NCBI RefSeq assembly: GCF_024199005.1
Contig: NZ_JANATA010000015.1
Location: 1-64,000, forward strand
Origin: Opacimonas viscosa
Lineage (GTDB): Bacteria; Pseudomonadota; Gammaproteobacteria; Enterobacterales; Alteromonadaceae
DNA: 64,000 nucleotides
Reading direction: 5' to 3'
Position 1 is the stretch's first letter. Every line of letters begins with the position of its first letter. A model generated the notes under the pieces. That model worked only from the letters and a program-made list of their open reading frames with translations, ran no database searches and had not been told where the DNA came from. The position numbers were made by a program, and so were the translations under genes. Shown piece by piece: positions 19,147 through 25,912 of this stretch.

Positions 19147-20304
19147 TTACTCCTCGTTGCCAACCTCTAGCAAGTGATACTTTTTCAGATAACCGCGTAA
19201 CTGATGATAGGTTAATGATAACTTTTCAGCTGTCCGCTTTTGATTATACTGACACTCTTTTAGAGCTTGCTTCAGGATCTCGATTTCATAATTCTGTGAA
19301 TATGCTTTGAAATCAATGGGAAACTGTATGTTTTTAGTGAGCTTATTGTCCTGTGGAAGCGTGTTGTTTGTCAATGCTTCTACAGGGTTTATTTGTCCAG
19401 AACTTGCACTTTGCGCACTCTGGTGAACGGGGGGCTGTGGTGCAGTACTCCCGTTATTTTGGGCTGCCGCAACAGACTGTGCAGGTAAGGTACTTGGCGC
19501 TTTGATGCGTTGTTGTGGGCGAAAGTGAGACGCAAAGGGGTCTAAAACGATTTCATGTACTGGTACATGAGGATTGTTGTTGCGATAAACTGCGCGTTCC
19601 ACCACATTTTTCAATTCACGAATATTGCCTGGCCAACTATGGTTTAACAGGATATCGGAGGCTTTACTACTAAATCCACTAAACAATTCCATTTCTAATT
19701 CACGTGCCATATTGATCGCGAAATGTTCGGCTAACACCATGATATCTTCACGGCGTTCACGCAAGGGAGGGATGGTAATGACATCAAAAGCTAAGCGATC
19801 CAATAAATCAGCACGGAACTCACCATTTGCTGCCAGCGCCGGTAGATCTTCATTCGTTGCTGCCACCAGCCGGACATCCACCTTAACCGTTTTGGAGCCA
19901 CCTACGCGTTCAAATTCGCCGTATTCGACGACTCGGAGGAGTTTTTCTTGGATCATTGCTGAGGTATTGGCTAATTCATCCAAGAATAACGTACCGTTAT
20001 TGGCGATTTCAAATCGACCTTCACGGCGTTTACTGGCCCCAGTAAATGCACCCGCCTCATAACCAAATAATTCACTTTCGAGTAGGCTCTCATTCAAAGC
20101 CGCACAGTTTAACTTTTGATAATGTTGATCCCAACGTTGTGACAGATAATGTAAACGCGCAGCAATCAACTCTTTACCCGTGCCACGTTCGCCAATGACG
20201 AGGACAGGTTTATTGAGTGGAGCAACTTGGGAGATCTGTTCTAATACTTCTAAAAATACATTAGCTTGACCGATTAGATTATCTTGTTGGCGAAAACGAC
20301 TCAT
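19147..20304 (-). CDS. pspF: Phage shock protein operon activator PspF
   Basis: A sigma-54 enhancer-binding protein of about 385 aa without a receiver domain. The AAA+ core carries Walker A GERGTGKE (about residues 40-47), GAFTGA (sigma-54 contact) and Walker B GTLFLDEL. A Fis-type helix-turn-helix lies at the C-terminus (NQKRTAEKLSLTYHQLRGYL). Between them is a Gln/Pro/Ser-rich linker at about 260-325 that makes it roughly 60 residues longer than E. coli PspF (325 aa). I prefer the third Met (20304), which has AGGA 6 nt upstream. It diverges from pspA, which has a sigma-54 promoter. Confidence 0.93.
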   Translation of the reverse strand: MSRFRQQDNLIGQANVFLEVLEQISQVAPLNKPVLVIGERGTGKELIAARLHYLSQRWDQHYQKLNCAALNESLLESELFGYEAGAFTGASKRREGRFEIANNGTLFLDELANTSAMIQEKLLRVVEYGEFERVGGSKTVKVDVRLVAATNEDLPALAANGEFRADLLDRLAFDVITIPPLRERREDIMVLAEHFAINMARELEMELFSGFSSKASDILLNHSWPGNIRELKNVVERAVYRNNNPHVPVHEIVLDPFASHFRPQQRIKAPSTLPAQSVAAAQNNGSTAPQPPVHQSAQSASSGQINPVEALTNNTLPQDNKLTKNIQFPIDFKAYSQNYEIEILKQALKECQYNQKRTAEKLSLTYHQLRGYLKKYHLLEVGNEE

Positions 20305-20430
20305 GGGCATCCTGTTGCGTTAGCGAATTTTACTAAATAGTAGTGTATTTACTTAACGGCTGCCAGTGGTAAAAATGTATGTTTTTGTGTAAGGTATTTA
20401 AAATCAATAGCTTAGAGCGGATTTGCAGAT

Positions 20431-20446
20431 TGGCACAACACTTGTA
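20431..20446 (+). promoter_or_regulatory. Sigma-54 promoter of pspABC
   Basis: TGGCACAACACTTGTA matches the -24/-12 consensus (TGGCAC, N5, TTGY). As I recall it, the E. coli pspA promoter has the same GT instead of GC in the -12 element. It lies about 100 bp upstream of the pspA start and faces away from pspF, which should activate it from sites further upstream. Confidence 0.88.
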
Positions 20447-20548
20447 AGTACTAGAGTGTCAAATGCTACTTAGACAACACGTATTGTCTGAATAAGCGCA
20501 TTACCACGTATCGCACGAGGATACGACTTTTAGAAAAAAGGAAACATT

Positions 20549-21208
20549 ATGAGTATTTTTTCACGTTTTACCGACATTGTTAATTCAAATTTAAATGCTT
20601 TGTTAGACAAAGCAGAAGATCCTCAAAAAATGGTCCGTTTGATCATTCAAGAGATGGAAGATACCTTAGTTGAAGTGCGTTCAACTTCAGCAAAAACGAT
20701 TGCCAACAAAAAAGACATTGCAGTACAAATCGAAAAACTTAAAGCACAAGCGGCTGATTGGGAGAGTAAGGCGGAGTTGGCTATTACTAAAGATCGTGAA
20801 GATTTAGCCAAAGCAGCCTTGCAAGAGCGAGCAAAGTGTCAAGAGACAGCCAGTATTTTGGCCCAAGAGTTAGCCAATGTTGAAGAGCAATTAAGCAAAC
20901 TCCAAGCAGAAACTGGTCAGTTACAGGCAAAATTGGCGGATGCCAAAGCACGTCAGAAAACGATTTTGTTACGCGCCAGTACGGCAACCTCTCGTTTGGA
21001 TGTTAAGAAAACATTAGACAGTGCCAAAGTCGAAGATGCGATGGGGCGTTTTGAGCAGTACGAACGCAAAATTAACGATATAGAAGCGCAGGTCGATGCT
21101 TATGACTTAGGAACAAAATCGCTAAACGATGAATTTGCTGATTTGGCAGCTGACGATAAGGTCAATGATGAATTAGCTGCGCTAAAAGAACGTTTAGCTA
21201 AAAAATAA
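20549..21208 (+). CDS. pspA: Phage shock protein A
   Basis: A PspA/IM30 (ESCRT-III-like) protein of 219 aa, almost entirely coiled coil, with an amphipathic N-terminal helix (FSRFTDIVNSNLNALLDKAE) that binds stressed membrane. It holds PspF inactive until envelope stress draws it to the membrane, then supports membrane integrity. AAAGGA lies upstream of the ATG. It is first gene of pspABC, driven by the sigma-54 promoter at 20431. Confidence 0.97.
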   Translation: MSIFSRFTDIVNSNLNALLDKAEDPQKMVRLIIQEMEDTLVEVRSTSAKTIANKKDIAVQIEKLKAQAADWESKAELAITKDREDLAKAALQERAKCQETASILAQELANVEEQLSKLQAETGQLQAKLADAKARQKTILLRASTATSRLDVKKTLDSAKVEDAMGRFEQYERKINDIEAQVDAYDLGTKSLNDEFADLAADDKVNDELAALKERLAKK

Positions 21209-21229
21209 TCAACAGCCAAGGAGCATATT

Positions 21230-21469
21230 GTGGAAGAGTTTTTTATTGTAGCTGTAGGCGTCCCCATGATCTTGTTTATGATCTTTGTGGCGCCAACTTG
21301 GTTGATTTTACACTACCGAAGTAAGCGTCAAATCAACAAAGGTTTATCGCAAGATGATATTAAAGACATGCAGATCTTAGTAGATAAAGCCGAGCAAATG
21401 TCAGATCGTATCAAAACCTTGGAAGACATCTTGGATACACAAAGCCCGCAGTGGAGACAAAAATTATGA
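21230..21469 (+). CDS. pspB: Phage shock protein B
   Basis: A 79-aa membrane protein with one N-terminal span (about 4-26) and a cytoplasmic coiled coil. With PspC it senses envelope stress and releases PspF from PspA. It uses a GTG start with AAGGAG 7 nt upstream. Its stop overlaps the pspC start as ATGA. Confidence 0.95.
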   Translation: MEEFFIVAVGVPMILFMIFVAPTWLILHYRSKRQINKGLSQDDIKDMQILVDKAEQMSDRIKTLEDILDTQSPQWRQKL

Positions 21470-21903
21470 ATACGTCAGGCACCCTTTATCGCAGTAATAG
21501 TAACAAACGTATTGCCGGTGTATGTGCAGGTGTTGCCGAGTATTTTGGTGTAGAAACTTGGTTAGTACGGATTTTGACCATTACGGCATTCTTCTTGTTG
21601 GCCGGTCCATTTATCTTTGTTGCGTATATCGCTTTGTGGTTCATCATGGATGTGCGTCCCAAAGACCTGCCGGTGGATACCACTAACGTGGTGGGATTAT
21701 CAGGTACGGCGAAAGGTTGGTACAGCAAAGATAGCAAGCGTATCGAAATTAAACAAAAAGTGTGGCAAGCAGGTGAGCCACCAAAGCAGGCATTTAAGGA
21801 CATCAAAGGGATGTTTGACCAATGTGAACGACGCTTACGAGATGTGGAAACCTATGTGACAAGCAAAGCGTATCAACTAGACCGCGAACTGAACAAACTT
21901 TAA
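21466..21903 (+). CDS. pspC: Phage shock protein C
   Basis: A protein of about 145 aa with the PspC domain (LYRSNSNKRIAGVCAGVAEY) and a membrane segment at about 38-63. A longer cytoplasmic C-terminal region follows, including a final amphipathic helix. The ATG at 21466 is preferred over GTG 21451: it overlaps the pspB stop as ATGA and has GGAG 9 nt upstream. It is the last gene of the operon, followed by a clear terminator. No pspD was found. Confidence 0.95.
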   Translation: MNTSGTLYRSNSNKRIAGVCAGVAEYFGVETWLVRILTITAFFLLAGPFIFVAYIALWFIMDVRPKDLPVDTTNVVGLSGTAKGWYSKDSKRIEIKQKVWQAGEPPKQAFKDIKGMFDQCERRLRDVETYVTSKAYQLDRELNKL

Positions 21904-21923
21904 TCAAAACTCTCCCATTACAC

Positions 21924-21957
21924 AGGCTTCATTTTGTTATATCTGAAGCCTTTTTTT
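21924..21957 (+). terminator. pspABC terminator
   Basis: AGGCTTCA (21924-21931) pairs with TGAAGCCT (21944-21951), followed by a run of Ts. Confidence 0.92.
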
Positions 21958-22039
21958 CCTCTCTTATATGATCTAACAGACTGCATTTGCGTATTAATTC
22001 ACATAGATAACCTTTCATCATATATTGAGTAAAGTACTA

Positions 22040-23593
22040 ATGCGTTTGGAAATTACATGTGAGGATAGACTCGGGATTACGCAAGATGTGCTGGAGTTGT
22101 TAACGGCTCATCAGATTGATCTCCGAGGGATTGAAATTGCTGAAGAAGGGAAAATTTTCCTAAACTTCCCGAATATTGATTTTGCTGATTTCCAGCAGTT
22201 CATGCCAAAAATTCGTCGTATTCCGGGTATAGCAGATGTGAAAACGACACTGTTTATGCCTATCGAGCGAGAGCGAAACGAATTAAGAGCAATCATTCAA
22301 ACTATGCCGGATCCTGTATTTTCTATCGACATGAAAGGTCGAGTGGTGTTGTTCAACGATGCCGCTAAATTTAGTGTCGATAACGATACCAGTATGTTGT
22401 ACAGCACAGAGATTTCAGAACTTATTAAAGGTTTTCATTTTACCAAATGGCTCGATAGTAAAGAGACTTTGGCGCAAACGTTTAAAGTGAAATACGTCGA
22501 GCAAGATTACATAGCCGACTTGTTACCCGTTTTTGTCCCCGACACTGACCAGAATATCTTGGCTGGTGCGGTGATTATTCTCAAATCAGAGTTGCGACTC
22601 GGTCAACAATTTAAAGCATTTCACCAAAAAGAAACGAACTCTTTTGATAAGTTTCATGCGCACTCAGCAGCGATGCGTAAAGTCATCAAAGAAGCGAAAC
22701 GAATGGCTGCTTTGGATGGGCCAATGGTCATCTTTGGTGAGACCGGCTCGGGTAAAGAACTTATCGCTAAAGCGTGTCATGACGCTTCAAGTCGTCATGC
22801 TGGTCCTTTTTTGGCATTGAATTGTGCTGCGCTGCCCGATGATGTTGCCGAAACTGAACTATTTGGTTTTGGCAAAGGCACTTTTGGTTCACCAGAAGGC
22901 AAGATCGGTTTATTAGAACATGCTCAGGGCGGAACGTTATTGTTGGATGAAGTGGCAGACATGTCAGAACAGCTCCAACGCAAACTATTGAGAGTCCTGG
23001 AGGACGGTGAATTCGTGCGTATAGGGGATAACCAATCCGTCAAAGTCGACGTGCGCATGGTGTGTACGACCTGCAAAGATTTGGGTGTACTGGTAGAGTC
23101 AGGTAAATTTAGACAAGATTTGTATTACCGATTAAATGTATTGGGTTTAGTGATGCCGGCACTGCGTGAGCGCAAGCAAGATATCATTCCGCTAACGGAA
23201 GCATTTATTCAACAACACTGTGCTAAATTAGGGCGTAATGTCGCCAAGCTAAGTAAGTCTTGCGTGGAATATCTCAATACCTACCCTTGGCCCGGCAATG
23301 TGCGTCAACTACAAAATGCTTTGTACCGCGCATTAACGTTACTCGAAGGGAATGAAATTACCAAATCACATATTCATTTACCGTCTTGTTCTACTACGGT
23401 GAGTTTCATTGATGAAAACTTCGATGGCACGTTGGATGAAGAAGTGAAGAAATTTGAGAAAGATTTACTACGTAAATTATATCCTTCTTATCCTTCTACC
23501 CGTCAGTTGGCCAAGAAATTGGGGTTGTCCCATACTGCCATTGCGAATAAGTTACGCGAGTATGGGATCAATAAAGCTACAGTCAAAATTTAA
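22040..23593 (+). CDS. tyrR: Aromatic amino acid regulator TyrR
   Basis: A TyrR homologue of 517 aa: ACT domain (1-70, MRLEITCEDRLGITQ), PAS domain (about 75-190), AAA+ domain with GETGSGKE (about 237-244) and TLLLDEVADMS, and a C-terminal HTH (YPSTRQLAKKLGLSHTAIANKL). Where sigma-54 activators have GAFTGA it reads FGKGTFGS, as expected for TyrR, which acts on sigma-70 promoters. The start was set at the ATG matching the E. coli N-terminus; the longer TTG frame adds five residues. In enterobacteria ycjX and ycjF lie between psp and tyrR. They are missing here. Confidence 0.93.
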   Translation: MRLEITCEDRLGITQDVLELLTAHQIDLRGIEIAEEGKIFLNFPNIDFADFQQFMPKIRRIPGIADVKTTLFMPIERERNELRAIIQTMPDPVFSIDMKGRVVLFNDAAKFSVDNDTSMLYSTEISELIKGFHFTKWLDSKETLAQTFKVKYVEQDYIADLLPVFVPDTDQNILAGAVIILKSELRLGQQFKAFHQKETNSFDKFHAHSAAMRKVIKEAKRMAALDGPMVIFGETGSGKELIAKACHDASSRHAGPFLALNCAALPDDVAETELFGFGKGTFGSPEGKIGLLEHAQGGTLLLDEVADMSEQLQRKLLRVLEDGEFVRIGDNQSVKVDVRMVCTTCKDLGVLVESGKFRQDLYYRLNVLGLVMPALRERKQDIIPLTEAFIQQHCAKLGRNVAKLSKSCVEYLNTYPWPGNVRQLQNALYRALTLLEGNEITKSHIHLPSCSTTVSFIDENFDGTLDEEVKKFEKDLLRKLYPSYPSTRQLAKKLGLSHTAIANKLREYGINKATVKI

Positions 23594-23616
23594 ACGCCTA
23601 ATCAGGCGTTTTTAAT
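23593..23616. terminator. Bidirectional terminator between tyrR and the Lrp-type gene
   Basis: AAACGCCT (23593-23600) pairs with AGGCGTTT (23605-23612) around AATC, with T-run on the + strand and A-run flanking on the other side. It sits between two converging genes and overlaps the 3' end of the regulator gene at 23602. Confidence 0.85.
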
Positions 23617-24081
23617 TGGGAGCTCTGTGGTATTTTTGACTTGTTTTAAAGCGAAAGTAGAGCTCAAGTGATCTACCAATGGTAAGTGCGTCAGTTTGTT
23701 TTTCAACAGAGTTTCATATTCCTCGATACTTTCAACAATGACTTTTAACAGGTAATCTTTCTCACCACTCGTGGTATGGCATTCGACGATTTCATCGATA
23801 TCTTGGACGGCTTTCTCGAAATCAGTCAGGGAGTCACCATCGTGGTTTTTTAATGTCACGTAGATAAAAACAGAAACGCCAAGGTTTAATTTTTTACTAT
23901 TTAAAATGGTCACCTTGGCCAAGATCAGACCTTCTGCTTCCATTTTTTTCACCCGGCGCCAGCAGGGAGTGTGAGAAAGCCCCACTTTTTGACTCAAATC
24001 AGCCATGGAGATGGTTGCATCTTTCTGTAGAACTCGTAATATTTCTCTATCAAATTTGTCTAGCTTGATATCAAGTTTCAT
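23602..24081 (-). CDS. Lrp/AsnC family regulator
   Basis: A 159-aa Lrp-type protein: N-terminal HTH (LDKFDREILRVLQKDATISMADLSQKVGLSHTPCWRRVKKM in overlapping pieces, residues about 7-47), then a RAM ligand-binding domain (residues about 70-150). It diverges from leucine dehydrogenase. Lrp-type regulators next to branched-chain amino acid catabolic genes often control them in response to the amino acid, so it probably regulates the neighbour. A perfect 20-bp palindrome in the shared gap (24123-24142) is the obvious operator candidate. Confidence 0.9.
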   Translation of the reverse strand: MKLDIKLDKFDREILRVLQKDATISMADLSQKVGLSHTPCWRRVKKMEAEGLILAKVTILNSKKLNLGVSVFIYVTLKNHDGDSLTDFEKAVQDIDEIVECHTTSGEKDYLLKVIVESIEEYETLLKNKLTHLPLVDHLSSTFALKQVKNTTELPIKNA

Positions 24082-24122
24082 ATTCGGTCTCTTTTTATTT
24101 TTGTAATGAGTTGCAGGAGTAT

Positions 24123-24142
24123 TTTAGGATATATATCCTAAA
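24123..24142. promoter_or_regulatory. 20-bp perfect palindrome, candidate Lrp-type operator
   Basis: TTTAGGATATATATCCTAAA reads identically on both strands. It lies 42 bp upstream of the Lrp-type start codon and about 157 bp upstream of leucine dehydrogenase. The AT-rich centre with symmetrical flanks suits an Lrp-family site. Confidence 0.7.
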
Positions 24143-24298
24143 TTATATTTCTAAGCAAATGATTTATTGTGCTATGTAGACGAAAGTAGCCGAATAAACG
24201 CAAAACCTTATTAGTATCCGGACGGTAAGATGATGTTTTCTAGATGAAAATTGTTGAATGACACACATTTATAATACACACGCACAAAGGAAACATTT

Positions 24299-25348
24299 AT
24301 GTCAGTTTTTGATCACAAAGAATTTGATCAACATGAGAACGTCGCTTTTATCAACGATGAAGTGACTGGTTTGCGTGCCATTATAGCCGTGCATAACACT
24401 GCATTAGGGCCAAGTTTGGGAGGTTGTCGCATGTATCCTTATGCAGATAGTGCTGCAGCGTTAACCGATGTACTGCGTCTCGCCAAGGGTATGACGTACA
24501 AAGCGGCATTAGCGAATTTACCACAAGGGGGTGGTAAGTCAGTGATTATTGCCGATCCGCGTGCTGACAAAACACCTGAGTTGATGCGCAAAATGGGCAG
24601 TTTTGTCGACAGTTTACAAGGGCAATACATCGTCGCTGAGGATTCTGGTATTGCTGTCCAAGACATTAAATATATGGCTGAAAACACAGCATATGCTGGT
24701 GGGTTAAGTGCACATTTTAACTATCTAGGTGAATCTGCTGATGGTAACCCATCACCAGCAACCGCTTATGGTGTATATGTCGGTATGGCTGCAGCTGTCG
24801 CTTTTCGTTTAGGTAAATCACTGGCTGATGTTACCGTAGCGATTCAAGGTTTAGGTCAAGTGGGGTATCGCTTGGCAGAGCATTTACATGCAGCAGGTGC
24901 AAAATTGATTGTGGCCGATACATACCAACCCAATGTTGACCGTGCTATTACAGAACTGGGCGCTAAAGCAGTAGCTATCGCGGATATTCATAAAGTCGCT
25001 GCGGAAGTGTTTTCCCCATGTGCGATGGGAGCTTCTATTAATTCAGATACAATCCATGAGATACAAGCGGTCGTTATTGCAGGAGCTGCCAATAATCAAT
25101 TGGCGAGTGATGACTTTGGAGAGGTGTTACTGGCGCGAGATATTTTGTATGCCCCTGATTATGTCATTAACGCAGCAGGCATTATTGATCTATATCATCA
25201 AAGTATAAAAAGTACCCCTGAGCAGTTAAAGGCGCATATAGAATCAATAGGGGATACTTTGACGGATATCTTCAAACGCAGCCAAGCAGAAAATCAAGCG
25301 ACGAATATGATAGCGAATTTGTTAGCAGAGGCTAAATTCAAAAAATAG
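24299..25348 (+). CDS. Leucine dehydrogenase (Glu/Leu/Phe/Val dehydrogenase family)
   Basis: A 349-aa NAD-dependent dehydrogenase that reversibly deaminates branched-chain amino acids to 2-oxo acids. Substrate-binding motif GGCRMYPY (41-48), K68 and catalytic K80 in KGMTYKAALANLPQGGGK, and Rossmann motif GLGQVG near 180 are all present. The length is that of leucine rather than glutamate dehydrogenases. AAAGGAAA precedes the ATG. It is monocistronic, and the 4.5S RNA gene follows. Confidence 0.94.
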   Translation: MSVFDHKEFDQHENVAFINDEVTGLRAIIAVHNTALGPSLGGCRMYPYADSAAALTDVLRLAKGMTYKAALANLPQGGGKSVIIADPRADKTPELMRKMGSFVDSLQGQYIVAEDSGIAVQDIKYMAENTAYAGGLSAHFNYLGESADGNPSPATAYGVYVGMAAAVAFRLGKSLADVTVAIQGLGQVGYRLAEHLHAAGAKLIVADTYQPNVDRAITELGAKAVAIADIHKVAAEVFSPCAMGASINSDTIHEIQAVVIAGAANNQLASDDFGEVLLARDILYAPDYVINAAGIIDLYHQSIKSTPEQLKAHIESIGDTLTDIFKRSQAENQATNMIANLLAEAKFKK

Positions 25349-25360
25349 CACGCTAGACCA

Positions 25361-25389
25361 TTGCAAGCGTTCAGCGAAATAGGCATAAT
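25361..25389 (+). promoter_or_regulatory. Sigma-70 promoter of 4.5S RNA
   Basis: TTGCAA (25361-25366) and CATAAT (25384-25389) are separated by exactly 17 bp. Transcription would begin a few bases before the mature 4.5S RNA, leaving a short leader that RNase P could remove as in E. coli. Confidence 0.7.
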
Positions 25390-25402
25390 GCCCAGCGTCA
25401 AT

Positions 25403-25510
25403 GGTGAGCCTTAGGTTCTCTGGCAATAATAATTTGTGAACCTGGTCAGGCCCGGAAGGGAGCAGCCACAGCAAATGACTTATGTGCACAGATGTGGCTT
25501 AGGGTTCACC
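25403..25510 (+). ncRNA. ffs: 4.5S RNA (bacterial SRP RNA)
   Basis: The apical core GGTCAGGCCCGGAAGGGAGC, followed by AGCC, matches the conserved Ffh-binding domain of SRP RNA, including the GGAA tetraloop and asymmetric loop. The ends pair (GGTGAGCC with GGGTTCACC) into one long hairpin of about 108 nt. It forms the signal recognition particle with Ffh for membrane protein targeting. The exact ends are estimated from pairing. Confidence 0.95.
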
Positions 25511-25912
25511 ACCATTCTTCGAAAATTCATTTTTTTCTCTCAGTATATCCAAATCTTAATAACACTATATATTTCAGTGTTTTGACTTTCAGGAGTCAAA
25601 GTACACTGTGATTTTTTACATGTTCAGGCTAAAAACACAGCAAAAAGTATTTTTTAGTAAAAAAACTCGTCATACCAACTCCAAGGACTGATGAATACTT
25701 AAACTATTGGTCTTCATAACTTTTTATTAACAAAAAATATATTTTTTATGAAATAAGATTGAACTTTTCGAAACATCCGGAAACATTCTATTGACCCTTA
25801 CCTGTACTTATGGTTAGTATGCGAGTTGAGGTAAAATTTTCCTCGCCCATAAAAAGTCGTAAAAACGATAAATTAATCACTATTTAAGTATAGTGCCCTA
25901 GGGAGACAATAC
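25511..25912. other. Leader region of the TonB-dependent receptor gene
   Basis: About 400 bp, very AT-rich. A terminator-like hairpin for ffs (AACACT/AGTGTT with trailing Ts, 25561-25582) runs into a second stem TTTGACT/AGTCAAA (25581-25600). The remainder has no frame. Promoter and control sites for the strongly expressed receptor should lie here, but none is clear enough to name. Confidence 0.55.
25561..25582 (+). terminator. Possible ffs terminator
   Basis: AACACT (25561-25566) and AGTGTT (25576-25581) form a 6-bp stem with short T tail, 50 bp downstream of the 4.5S RNA. Confidence 0.45.

Noticed and set aside
19625-20062. 145-aa + strand frame opposite pspF
   Set aside because: Antisense to the AAA+ core of PspF. 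No supporting signals.
22025-22039. TTG start of tyrR at 22025
   Set aside because: The ATG at 22040 aligns with the known TyrR N-terminus (MRLE). The five extra residues are unsupported.
22850-22900. Sigma-54 activator function for TyrR
   Set aside because: The GAFTGA loop is replaced by FGKGTFGS, as in TyrR proteins that act at sigma-70 promoters.
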